Of a stretch of 64,000 nt of DNA, positions 17,086 through 24,850 are shown piece after piece. Under the pieces are notes generated by a model, which was given only the letters and a program-made list of their open reading frames with translations, searched no databases and was not told the DNA's origin. Made by a program: the position numbers and the translations under genes. Origin of the DNA: UBA2227 sp036677505 (GTDB lineage Bacteria > Bacillota_I > Bacilli_A > Erysipelotrichales > Erysipelotrichaceae); the NCBI GenBank assembly GCA_036677505.1, contig JAVBWK010000009.1:41248-105247 (forward strand). The letters run 5' to 3'. How positions within the stretch are numbered: position 1 is the stretch's first letter; the number at the start of each line of letters is the position of its first letter.

Positions 17086-19317
17086 GTGAAGAAAACGATA
17101 ACCTTAGCTATTGTATTTATTGTTGGATTAACATTTATTTATATTGTACAAGCGAGTAATTCATTAGAATTTCCAATAAATTCATTACCTGATAATAGTA
17201 TTTTTTACAGTATAACTTCAATATTAGTAGTCTTATGGTCCGAGAAAAACAAGATATTTGACAATTTCTTGATAAGATTAGTTTTTATCGTACTTATTGT
17301 ATTAGGCGCTTTATCTGCTGTTTTTAACTTTTTAATAAACAATCAAGTGTTTAAAGTTATTACATCCTTGACCGCCCTAACAATCATGGTGTTGTTAACT
17401 GTTGTAACGATAAAAAGATTGTTTGCTAACCAAGTGTCTAATGATGTGATTATCTTAAAGTTTAGAGTAATGTTCAAAATCAGAAAATTGAATAGAAAAT
17501 TCGATATTGCTTGTTTGACAGATTCAATCGATCAAATTACGCTATGGTCAACAAAAAACATTAAGACTAAAAAAAATAACAATGATATAAGAGTAATTGT
17601 TGGATTGTATGAAGTAATAAACAATTTAATAACTGAGAATAAATACAAAATCCAAGATGCTACTATTGAAAACAATGATGGTCTAGATAAATTAAAAGAG
17701 TCATACCTGCAGTTCTATTTGATTAATCAAAAAGCTGGACTTGAAACAAACTTCATTGAATCAATATTGAAGATTGTTAAGCATTTCTACAATGTTAAAA
17801 GTCGATCATTTCTTGAATATTACCTAACCATCATTCATGAATTTATTGAGAGAGACTTCTCGCTTTCATCAAAGGCATCAGATGGTTTTAGATTTGGAAG
17901 AAGCATTGTTGGATTTCTAGAGTTTATTAGTGAGAGTTATACTGAAAACAACGAGTTAAATCCTATGATTCTCAAATCAATGAAACTTTGTATGTATCAG
18001 TTTGATAAGTATAGTTTTGATATCTCAGACAAAGTTACAATTCTGATTTTACAGGAATATGTCAATGCAGTATTGCACTTGTCAAAAAATGGTTATGATT
18101 TGACTGACATAAGTGAGCTTAGATCTATTGTTCATAATTTGCATTCTAAATGTATACCTAGAAATTTAAAGCTTTTTTATGATTCTAGACTAGACATAAT
18201 AATTAAAAGTTCTAGTGATAGTGATATTAAAGTTGAGATAATGCATGGTATATTTCAAATTGTATTTGCTAACAAGTATGATAAGAGTGTTCTAAATCGA
18301 ATTGTTAAAATGATGGAATCAATTGTTGAATCGGAGAGCAGTTCAAAATATGTTGAGAGATACCTTGAACTTCTGTCGAAGATTGATGAATCTAGCCTTA
18401 ATTATTACACATTAGGCAAGGTTTTTGATCATTTTATAAGTATTGAACTTGAAAAAAGAGATTTATATTTTGAATCTAGCCTTGGAAAACTTTTAGATAA
18501 AAAGGAAAACATCAGTTATTTGTTTAACCAGTTGATTGACTATTCTAACTCAGAAAACATTGATGATGTTCAAACTTTGACTAATTTCGTAATTGGTAAT
18601 ATATACTATAATGATATAAATATGAGTGAGATTTCTTTTTCGAGGTTCTTTAAAAAAGTGTTTGACTTAATTACAAGCAAAAATGTTAATGACTCAGATA
18701 AAATGATTGAAGCCGTGAATTATCACTTAAAGAATATTGATGATTTTATAAGATTTTCTGGTAATGTATCTGTGAACTTAACGATGATATCGCTACTTAG
18801 CGATTATCTTGATAATAAAGTCATCAGTAATCGAATACTCGATTTTCTATTGAAATCAGCCTATGTGGCTATTGAAAGCAATGAAAGTGAAATTTATAAT
18901 AAAGTATCAAATAGTATAGGATGGCATCTTTTTAGACTAATTCAGAACAGACTTAAGGGACAATCGACAGATGAAATTAATTCAATCAAGTATGTTTTTA
19001 GGAACTACATATCTTTTTACAAGGAAATTTGTGAGTTTAGAGATAAAGACTCAGTATTTGTTGGAACCGTTGCAGTAGTAAATTTGTCTTTAGTGGATAG
19101 TATAATTCTTGACTCGAAAAGCATTGAGGACAAAAAGTATTTCCAAACAATAAAAAGCTATATGATCAGTGAATTGAAAAGAACCTTAACTGATGAGCAA
19201 AGAAACCAAATTAAAAAATCAGCACAAATTAGGAAATATTCGATTGATTCATTTATAGAGTGCTCAACCAAATCCCCTAAGGAAATTGCAAATAGAATTT
19301 TCATTGATTCAATATAA
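17086..19317 (+). CDS. 743-aa membrane-anchored protein of unknown function
   Basis: GTG 17086 lies five bases after GAGGAGG; an in-frame ATG at 17062 has no ribosome site because that site lies inside the extra codons. The N-terminal ~125 residues hold three to four hydrophobic segments (TITLAIVFIVGLTFIYIV; FYSITSILVVLW; LVFIVLIVLGALSAVF; ITSLTALTIMVLLTVV). The remaining ~610 residues are charged, helical and cytosolic in character, with no motif I know. Its AT-rich composition matches the island, not the following genes. A membrane-linked defence effector is possible but unproven. Confidence 0.6.
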   Translation: MKKTITLAIVFIVGLTFIYIVQASNSLEFPINSLPDNSIFYSITSILVVLWSEKNKIFDNFLIRLVFIVLIVLGALSAVFNFLINNQVFKVITSLTALTIMVLLTVVTIKRLFANQVSNDVIILKFRVMFKIRKLNRKFDIACLTDSIDQITLWSTKNIKTKKNNNDIRVIVGLYEVINNLITENKYKIQDATIENNDGLDKLKESYLQFYLINQKAGLETNFIESILKIVKHFYNVKSRSFLEYYLTIIHEFIERDFSLSSKASDGFRFGRSIVGFLEFISESYTENNELNPMILKSMKLCMYQFDKYSFDISDKVTILILQEYVNAVLHLSKNGYDLTDISELRSIVHNLHSKCIPRNLKLFYDSRLDIIIKSSSDSDIKVEIMHGIFQIVFANKYDKSVLNRIVKMMESIVESESSSKYVERYLELLSKIDESSLNYYTLGKVFDHFISIELEKRDLYFESSLGKLLDKKENISYLFNQLIDYSNSENIDDVQTLTNFVIGNIYYNDINMSEISFSRFFKKVFDLITSKNVNDSDKMIEAVNYHLKNIDDFIRFSGNVSVNLTMISLLSDYLDNKVISNRILDFLLKSAYVAIESNESEIYNKVSNSIGWHLFRLIQNRLKGQSTDEINSIKYVFRNYISFYKEICEFRDKDSVFVGTVAVVNLSLVDSIILDSKSIEDKKYFQTIKSYMISELKRTLTDEQRNQIKKSAQIRKYSIDSFIECSTKSPKEIANRIFIDSI

Positions 19318-19395
19318 TAAATTATCGTTTTACATAAAAAGCTTGATTTGGACTTTATGTTAAAATATGCAGTGAGACTGCAAGAAAGGGAAAAT

Positions 19396-19653
19396 ATGTC
19401 ATATAGTAAAGAGAAAAGAGAATGGTATCTTACCCTGGAAGGTTGGAAAGAAGGTGATTTTTACTACGATACAGGTGGTGTGACTCGTGGTTCAGTACCG
19501 GATGTTTTTGTAGCAAAGTATGAGTACATCGAAGAGTTTTCATCAGCATTTGATAAAAATCCAATTTTGAAAGTGTCTTGTATTGAGATTATTGATGAAA
19601 AACTTCATGATGAATTACTCAAGAGATTCGGTAATTGTCCAAGAAACCTCTAA
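19396..19653 (+). CDS. 85-aa hypothetical protein at island end
   Basis: ATG 19396 follows AAAGGGAA; the longer frame from TTG 19348 has no ribosome site and its first codons look like promoter DNA. The protein starts MSYSKEKREWYLTLEGWKEG, is small, acidic and without membrane segments. No family recognised. It is the last AT-rich gene before the riboswitch region, so it marks the approximate right edge of the island. Confidence 0.55.
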   Translation: MSYSKEKREWYLTLEGWKEGDFYYDTGGVTRGSVPDVFVAKYEYIEEFSSAFDKNPILKVSCIEIIDEKLHDELLKRFGNCPRNL

Positions 19654-19771
19654 ATAGATTACAATAACTTGACGGGATTAAATAGATAACTCTGTTCGAA
19701 GTTATTCATTATTTGAAGAATTGAGAATCATTTGTTATCACTTATCAGTAATATTTTACACTCCTTGAAAG

Positions 19772-19857
19772 TTCCTATTCAGAGTGTGCTAGAGACTGGC
19801 TCAGTGATCACACAGCAACCTGCCCACGGCAAGGTGCTAAACCCAGCGCGATAGGTG
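19772..19857 (+). ncRNA. SAM riboswitch (S-box class), first of tandem pair
   Basis: Shows the S-box core: CAGAG, a GTGTG/CACAC P2 arm, the kink-turn stretch GAGACTGGCTC then TGA, CAGCAACC, a TGCC/GGCA P3 hairpin, AAGGTGCTAAACCC, and closing P1 arms CCTAT (19774-19778) and ATAGG (19851-19855). The usual P4 hairpin is very short or absent, so it could be a SAM-I/IV variant. A terminator follows directly and no gene lies between it and the second aptamer. Confidence 0.85.
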
Positions 19858-19874
19858 AGTGACGTTTGTTATGC

Positions 19875-19901
19875 TGCTCTCCAACGTGGGGAGCATTTTT
19901 T
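19875..19901 (+). terminator. intrinsic terminator after first SAM riboswitch
   Basis: Eight-pair stem TGCTCTCC / GGGGAGCA with a five-base loop, then six T. Likely the expression platform of the first aptamer: SAM binding would favour termination. Confidence 0.8.
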
Positions 19902-19926
19902 GTTCTTTGACAACTAAATGTAGATT

Positions 19927-20022
19927 CCTATCAAGAGAGTGTGAGAGACTGGCTCAATGACCACTCGGCAACCGGCGTTATGTACGGTGCCAATTCCAGC
20001 GTTAACCGACAGATAGGGAGGG
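19927..20022 (+). ncRNA. SAM riboswitch (S-box class), second copy overlapping the Shine-Dalgarno
   Basis: Near-consensus S-box core: CCTATCAAGAGAG, GAGACTGGCTCAATGA, CGGCAACC, GGTGCCAATTCC, with P1 arms CCTATC (19927-19932) and GATAGG (20012-20017). The Shine-Dalgarno GGGAGGG (20016-20022) shares its first two G with P1 and stands four bases before ATG 20027, so ligand-stabilised P1 should hide it. This suggests translational control, unlike the transcriptional first copy. Confidence 0.88.
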
Positions 20023-20026
20023 CTTC

Positions 20027-20419
20027 ATGCTTTTCCTTTGTGTCGTGTTGAAGAAAGAGAGGAAAATCATGAAGATCAACTACAACCCCAAACCTTACAA
20101 AGCCGTGCAAAACAACTGGTGTGACTGGATGCATATGCGACACATCCGCTATCACGGTAAAGTGAGGTATCGCAATGGTATTTACAACTTGGACATACCG
20201 GCTGACAGTCAGCTGCTTATCTTAAGACTGATCGTGGATGGTTATGTGCATAAGGTCAGTCAGGACGCCTATGTCATGATTCATCCGGATTATCTGTTTA
20301 TCAACTTCGACCCCATGTTTAACAGACCTCAGATCATGAGCATCCGAACCGTGTGGCTCAACCTCAAAGGGCGGTTGCTTGAGATCGTGGAAGAGCAGGG
20401 GGTTTCCCATGTTTTATAG
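20027..20419 (+). CDS. hypothetical protein under SAM riboswitch control
   Basis: 130 aa from ATG 20027, chosen because GGGAGGG overlaps the riboswitch P1 four bases upstream. An in-frame ATG at 20069 with GAGAGG before it would give 116 aa (MKINYNPKPYKAVQNNW...). No signal peptide or membrane helix is evident; the protein is rich in Tyr, His, Arg and Asp. No family recognised. It overlaps the next gene by 11 bp. Usual SAM-riboswitch targets are methionine, cysteine or SAM transport and synthesis genes, which this does not resemble. Confidence 0.7.
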   Translation: MLFLCVVLKKERKIMKINYNPKPYKAVQNNWCDWMHMRHIRYHGKVRYRNGIYNLDIPADSQLLILRLIVDGYVHKVSQDAYVMIHPDYLFINFDPMFNRPQIMSIRTVWLNLKGRLLEIVEEQGVSHVL

Positions 20420-21194
20420 GAGCAGTTTCAAAATTGAGTATGTGGAGTTGGACGATGTAGTGCCGATTGAATATAAGCGCATCAATGACGACGGATTGTT
20501 TATCATGCCCTGCATGATCGAACATGACTCACTGGACATCCTGATTGCCTGTGTCGGAGATTTAGCGTCTTACGGACGTTTTGACCATCAGCTCAACCTG
20601 TTGTTTCATCAGCTTCAACTTCAGCCGCTGCGTCAGACACCGACCATCACGGCCATCGATGCCAATGTCTTTCTTAACTATCTTAAAGACACCACGCAGT
20701 TCTATACGGACATCCGCCATATCACCGATGTCTCATCACTGTTTGTGCTCAGAGCATTTCCTTATGATGTCAGTGAGTATGAAAAGACCAAGGTGATTGC
20801 GGTGGATGATGATTTTCAGATCAACGGAAAACCGCGGGTAATGATCGGTGGTAACAATGACCGAATATTCCCGTATATCCGGGCATTTAACATGAAGAAG
20901 GGCCGATATCAGGACGGATACTATTTCGTTCAGATCAGTGCTCACTCACCGATACACACCGAAATCCTGTTTGATCCAAAGTTTGTCAATACGGTTGTCT
21001 CCGGCTGTCTGCTCATCCAGGTAGTTCACAATTATGAAACCGATCAGGCAGCATCCGAATGGTTTGGACGGATCATCATCCCCCAGATCCTTCATATCAG
21101 CCGTTTAGCCTACGTTATTGTCAGTCTGAACGAACAGTTTGGACATTCGGTCATGTATGACCGACTGATAAATCAAAGCATTATTTATAAATAA
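20409..21194 (+). CDS. 261-aa hypothetical protein, second gene of SAM-controlled pair
   Basis: ATG 20409 preceded by GCAGGGGG; an in-frame TTG at 20379 lies inside the previous gene with no ribosome site. Soluble, no signal or membrane segment. Residues ~65-110 carry an acidic loop (TAIDANVFLNYLKDTTQFYTDIRHI) and the C-terminal 100 residues contain alternating hydrophobic strands. I recognise no domain. A terminator follows at 21213-21238, so the two genes and the riboswitches form one transcription unit. Function unknown; a link to methionine/SAM status follows only from the leader. Confidence 0.7.
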   Translation: MFYRSSFKIEYVELDDVVPIEYKRINDDGLFIMPCMIEHDSLDILIACVGDLASYGRFDHQLNLLFHQLQLQPLRQTPTITAIDANVFLNYLKDTTQFYTDIRHITDVSSLFVLRAFPYDVSEYEKTKVIAVDDDFQINGKPRVMIGGNNDRIFPYIRAFNMKKGRYQDGYYFVQISAHSPIHTEILFDPKFVNTVVSGCLLIQVVHNYETDQAASEWFGRIIIPQILHISRLAYVIVSLNEQFGHSVMYDRLINQSIIYK

Positions 21195-21212
21195 GCATAC
21201 TATTTGAGTAAT

Positions 21213-21238
21213 GGATGGCTTGCCATCCTTTTCTTTTT
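21213..21238 (+). terminator. terminator of SAM-controlled pair
   Basis: GGATGGC / GCCATCC hairpin followed by TTTTCTTTTT. Confidence 0.8.
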
Positions 21239-21339
21239 CAGTAGATAAAAATACGTTATAATGTAACGGACCAATACACTTTACTGATTGCTCATAGTTG
21301 AAATGTCGAGCTATTCAGAGTGAGGAAGAGAGATAACCT

Positions 21340-21843
21340 ATGAACCTGATCATCCGAAATATTCAATCAGAAGACAGCGAAACTGTATCTGCCGCATTTC
21401 GTGAGCAAGGCTGGAATAAACCAGTTGCACAATATCTTGAGTACTTCAAGGAAATTGAGTTGGGGGTACGCGATGTTCTGATCGCAGAGCTTGACGGTCA
21501 GTTTGCCGGATACGTTACGATCCTCTGGACATCCGATTACACACCGTTCAGAGAAGCAGGCATCCCGGAAATCGTGGACCTCAATGTGCTCATCCGATAT
21601 CGGAAAATGGGGATTGCTTCAATGTTGCTTGATGAAGCAGAACAAAGGATCAAAAAGGTGAGTAAGTTTGTTGGGATCGGTGTCGGACTGTTTCAGGATT
21701 ACGGTGCGGCCCAACGCCTGTATGTCAAACGGGGATATGTGCCCGATGGCAAGGGAATCTATATGAAGTGCCGACACATCGGCTATGGCGAGACAGTCAT
21801 CATCGACGATGATGTGGCTTTGTATTTGATCAAAGAACTGTAA
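21340..21843 (+). CDS. GNAT family N-acetyltransferase
   Basis: 167 aa. The order of GNAT strands is visible: an opening LIIRNIQSED, 'VLIAELDGQFAGYV', 'IVDLNVLIRYRKMGIASMLLDEAE' with the acetyl-CoA P-loop R-x-x-G-I-A, then 'LYVKRGYVPDGKGIYMKC'. It should transfer acetyl from acetyl-CoA to an unknown amine. ATG has GGAAGAGAG upstream, and TATAAT at 21257-21262 is a plausible -10. The next gene follows after 22 bp, suggesting co-transcription. Confidence 0.85.
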   Translation: MNLIIRNIQSEDSETVSAAFREQGWNKPVAQYLEYFKEIELGVRDVLIAELDGQFAGYVTILWTSDYTPFREAGIPEIVDLNVLIRYRKMGIASMLLDEAEQRIKKVSKFVGIGVGLFQDYGAAQRLYVKRGYVPDGKGIYMKCRHIGYGETVIIDDDVALYLIKEL

Positions 21844-21865
21844 TGTTCAATACTGGGAGGGCAAA

Positions 21866-22477
21866 ATGAAAACGGTCATCACCATTCAACACACCCAATC
21901 CATCCATCATACCAACGGCATGGTCGGCTCATGGACCGACTGGGATCTCAGTGAACTGGGCAGAGAACAGGCCCACAATATCGGAAAAAAACTGGCATCA
22001 GAACTGTCCGGAAAACCGCTGGTCATGTACACCTCCGATCTGAAACGCGCATATCAAACCGCCGAAATCATCAGTCAGTATGTATCGGTCAAACCGGTTT
22101 CGGTATTTGCTCTGCGTGAACGCAACTTAGGGAAATGTGTCGGACAATCCGTCCAATGGCTGCGCGAAAACATCGAATGTCAGGAAAAAACCATTGACGA
22201 TCGCATGTTCAGTGATGCAGAGAGCCGCAGAGACGAGTGGAACCGACTGTCCCCATTCTATCAACAGCTGATCGAAAGCACGGATGAGACGATCCTGATC
22301 GTATCGCATGGCGACTTGTTAAGTGTATTCAATGCCATGTGGCTGAAACTGCCGGTGGAATCACTGAACCACGGAGAAATATTTGGCTATGCGGGAGGGG
22401 TCAGCTGGCTGATAGAAACGAATGAGGGCAAACGGATGATCAAACGCATGAGCGATATGTCCTACATCCGCCCGTGA
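21866..22477 (+). CDS. histidine phosphatase family protein (RHG motif changed to QH)
   Basis: 203 aa. Phosphoglycerate mutase-like fold: 'QHTQSIHHTNGMVGSWTDWDLSELGREQA' at the start, TSDLKRAYQTAE in the middle, and 'ILIVSHGD' with the second catalytic His. The first motif has Gln where the canonical Arg of RHG stands. I recall this QH variant as typical of a subfamily, so it may still be active. Substrate unknown; such proteins dephosphorylate small phosphoesters. GGAGGG lies four bases before ATG. Confidence 0.82.
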   Translation: MKTVITIQHTQSIHHTNGMVGSWTDWDLSELGREQAHNIGKKLASELSGKPLVMYTSDLKRAYQTAEIISQYVSVKPVSVFALRERNLGKCVGQSVQWLRENIECQEKTIDDRMFSDAESRRDEWNRLSPFYQQLIESTDETILIVSHGDLLSVFNAMWLKLPVESLNHGEIFGYAGGVSWLIETNEGKRMIKRMSDMSYIRP

Positions 22478-22533
22478 TATCGTTTCGCTCATCGGATCCA
22501 TGAGGATAGTGTATAATAAACCCGAGGGAAATT

Positions 22534-22818
22534 ATGAACCAAGACAACTGCGATCTGAACGATAAGAAATCCGTTACCGAAAAGAAAATCGACATCATCG
22601 ACGGAATGACCGTCAAATACCACGCCAACGGCAAAACCGTCTGGTCCAGGGGATTGATGGTTGACGGAGTGCCCGAAGGCTACTGGCAGTGGTACCGCCC
22701 CGACGGTACACTGAAACGCTCGGGCTATTTTAAGCAGGGCGAGCCGGTCGGAGAATGGACGACCTATGATGCCCAGGGACTGATATACAAAATCACGGTC
22801 AAAAAGGAGAAGCCATGA
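22534..22818 (+). CDS. MORN-repeat-like small protein (YwqK-type)
   Basis: 94 aa containing three repeats of the kind 'YHANGKTVWSRGLMVDGVPEGYWQWY', 'RPDGTLKRSGYFKQGEPVGEWTTYD', 'AQGLIYK', the pattern of MORN-type/YwqK-like proteins. GAGGGAAA precedes ATG, and TATAAT at 22512-22517 is a probable -10. It overlaps the next start by four bases (ATGA). Role unknown. Confidence 0.75.
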   Translation: MNQDNCDLNDKKSVTEKKIDIIDGMTVKYHANGKTVWSRGLMVDGVPEGYWQWYRPDGTLKRSGYFKQGEPVGEWTTYDAQGLIYKITVKKEKP

Positions 22819-23168
22819 AATATCCGGAGATAGAGAATTACATGCTGAGCAAAAAGGGGAGCATACGGGTGGAAAAGGCCGAATGGGATGCCATCCTCTT
22901 TCGCGTCTATGACAAAATGTTTGCGATGCTCGGCCAGGACGGAAAAGGCCATGACATCCTGACGGTCAAATGCGATATTGCCTTTGGGGAAATGTTGCGA
23001 TCACACTACCGCTCGGTGTTTCCGGGATATTACATGAACAAGCAGCACTGGAACTCCGTGTTGCTTGAGGATTGCGATGTACCTTTTGAAGTGTTGTGTG
23101 AAATGATCGATGATTCCCATCGGCTGATTGTCGCTTCGCTGACGAAAACCCAACGTCAACAACTTTAA
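22815..23168 (+). CDS. MmcQ/YjbR family protein
   Basis: 117 aa matching the YjbR/CyaY-like fold: starts with 'IENYMLSKKGSIRVEKAEWDAILFRVYDKMFAML', then 'LTVKCDIAFGEMLRSHYRSVFPGYYMNKQHWNSVLLE' and 'EVLCEMIDDSHRLIVASL'. The family is described as possible double-wing DNA-binding proteins, with little known function. Overlaps the MORN-like gene by four bases, so the two are coupled. Confidence 0.85.
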   Translation: MKYPEIENYMLSKKGSIRVEKAEWDAILFRVYDKMFAMLGQDGKGHDILTVKCDIAFGEMLRSHYRSVFPGYYMNKQHWNSVLLEDCDVPFEVLCEMIDDSHRLIVASLTKTQRQQL

Positions 23169-23192
23169 TAAAAAAACACCCGAAGGTGTTTG
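23168..23192 (-). terminator. terminator of tRNA-Gln
   Basis: On the minus strand AACACC-TTCG-GGTGTT followed by a T-run, eight bases beyond the tRNA CCA end. Confidence 0.8.
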
Positions 23193-23200
23193 TTTGGTCA

Positions 23201-23275
23201 TGGCTGGGGTAAAAGGATTCGAACCTTTGAATGTCAGAGTCAGAGTCTGATGCCTTACCGCTTGGCGATACCCCA
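23201..23275 (-). tRNA. tRNA-Gln (anticodon CUG)
   Basis: 75 nt on the minus strand with encoded CCA. Acceptor TGGGGTA/TACCCCA, D arm GCC...GGC, anticodon stem TCAGA/TCTGA with loop CTCTGAC (anticodon CTG), T arm with GGTTCGAATCC. It is divergent from gltX across a ~59-bp gap. In Bacillota without GlnRS, Glu is loaded on tRNA-Gln by GluRS and amidated by GatCAB. Confidence 0.95.
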
Positions 23276-23281
23276 AAGTAG

Positions 23282-23309
23282 TTGCATTCTGCAATACTTA
23301 TTATATAAT
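23282..23309 (+). promoter_or_regulatory. gltX promoter
   Basis: TTGCAT (23282-23287), 16-base spacer, TATAAT (23304-23309). The AT palindrome ATTATATAAT can also serve as -10 for the tRNA on the other strand. Confidence 0.6.
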
Positions 23310-23334
23310 AAAAAACGCACAGGAGCGATAAAAT

Positions 23335-24792
23335 ATGAAAAAAGTTCGAACAAGATTTGCGCCAAGTCCGACCGGCTATATGCACATCGGCAATTTACGC
23401 ACCGCCCTCTACGCCTATCTGATCGCAAAGAAGGATGACGGCGACTTTATTTTGCGCATAGAAGACACCGATCAAAACCGTTTGGTCGAAGGATCGGTCG
23501 ATATTATTTACGACACGCTTAACAACGTAGGCTTACATTATGATGAAGGTCCCGACCGCCCGGGCGAAGTCGGACCCTACGTACAGTCAGAGCGACTGCC
23601 CATGTATAAGAAATACGCACAAGAACTGATTGAAAAGGGTGGGGCCCACCTTTGTTTTTGTGATGAGTCCGTCATCCAGGCACAGCGGGACGCCGCCGAA
23701 AAAGCGGGTGTTCCCTTTAAATTTCAGGATCCCTGTCATCATCTGAGCAAAGAAGAGCTCAACTCACGCAAAGAACGTGAAGCCTATGTCGTACGTCAGA
23801 CCATCCTACCCGGATCGGCCACGATGTATCACGATGAAGTATACGGCGACATTGAAGTCGACCGCGACATCCTCGATGAACAGGTCCTGCTAAAAAGCGA
23901 CGGCTTTCCGACCTACAACTTCGCCAATGTGGTGGATGATCATCAGATGAACATCAGCCATGTCGTGCGCGGCAACGAGTACTTATCCTCCACGCCCAAG
24001 TACAATCTGATTTACGAGAGTTTCGGCTGGGAAAAACCGAAATACGTGCATCTACCCCCGGTCATGAAAGATGAGCAGCACAAACTGTCCAAACGCAACG
24101 GCGATGCCTCTTTCCAGGATTTACAGGCCAAGGGATATCTGCCGGCAGCGATTTTGAATTACATTGCTCTTCTGGGCTGGAGCCCCGATACCAACCAGGA
24201 AATCTACACACTCAAAGAACTGACAAATGTTTTCAGTATCGATCGCATCAGTAAATCGCCGGCCATTTTTGATATCGAAAAACTGACCTGGATGAACGGC
24301 ATGTACTTACGCGCCATGTCTCTGGACGATTTTCATGCGCTGTGTCTGCCGTATTATAAAAATGCCATCGCACGGCCGTGTGATCTGCGTGAGGTAAGCA
24401 AAATCCTTCAACAGCGTTTGTCTATCTTAAGCGAAATTAAGGAGATGGTCGACTTTATCGATACACTGGCAGATTATGATGTGACGATGTTCTACCATCC
24501 GAAAATGAAAACCAACCGGGAGATCAGTATCCTCGCGTTGGAAGAATCACTGAACGTGTATGAATCCATTGAAAACTGGAACGATTTCAGTGAAGTCCAT
24601 CAGAAACTCTCAGAAACGCCGGCGCGTCTGGGACTGAAAAACGGACAGTTCTACTGGCCGATCCGTACCGCTGTCACCGGAAAGCAGTTCACCCCGGGCG
24701 GTGCTTTGGAAATCCCGTACATCCTAGGCAAAGAAGAAACCATTCGCAGAACTCTCATCGGACTGGATAAACTAAGAAATTCTGTCGAATAA
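23335..24792 (+). CDS. gltX: glutamyl-tRNA synthetase
   Basis: 485 aa, full length for bacterial GluRS. HIGH motif as PSPTGYMHIG (residues 10-19), KMSKS loop as KLSKR (about 249), and the class I catalytic core in between; anticodon-binding helical domain after ~330, ending in PGGALEIPYILGKEET. It attaches glutamate to tRNA-Glu and, where GlnRS is missing, also to tRNA-Gln. The adjacent divergent tRNA-Gln fits a non-discriminating enzyme, but specificity cannot be read from sequence by eye. GGAG stands eight bases before ATG. Confidence 0.96.
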   Translation: MKKVRTRFAPSPTGYMHIGNLRTALYAYLIAKKDDGDFILRIEDTDQNRLVEGSVDIIYDTLNNVGLHYDEGPDRPGEVGPYVQSERLPMYKKYAQELIEKGGAHLCFCDESVIQAQRDAAEKAGVPFKFQDPCHHLSKEELNSRKEREAYVVRQTILPGSATMYHDEVYGDIEVDRDILDEQVLLKSDGFPTYNFANVVDDHQMNISHVVRGNEYLSSTPKYNLIYESFGWEKPKYVHLPPVMKDEQHKLSKRNGDASFQDLQAKGYLPAAILNYIALLGWSPDTNQEIYTLKELTNVFSIDRISKSPAIFDIEKLTWMNGMYLRAMSLDDFHALCLPYYKNAIARPCDLREVSKILQQRLSILSEIKEMVDFIDTLADYDVTMFYHPKMKTNREISILALEESLNVYESIENWNDFSEVHQKLSETPARLGLKNGQFYWPIRTAVTGKQFTPGGALEIPYILGKEETIRRTLIGLDKLRNSVE

Positions 24793-24850
24793 CTATCATT
24801 TGTCGGCGATTCGTCGTATAATGAAGCCTTACACCACAAGGAGAACTAAT

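Noticed and set aside
19907..19934. Promoter TTGACA...TATCAA between the two SAM riboswitches
   Set aside because: The -10 would lie inside P1 of the second aptamer and the transcript would lack its 5' arm, so the aptamers are more likely on one transcript.
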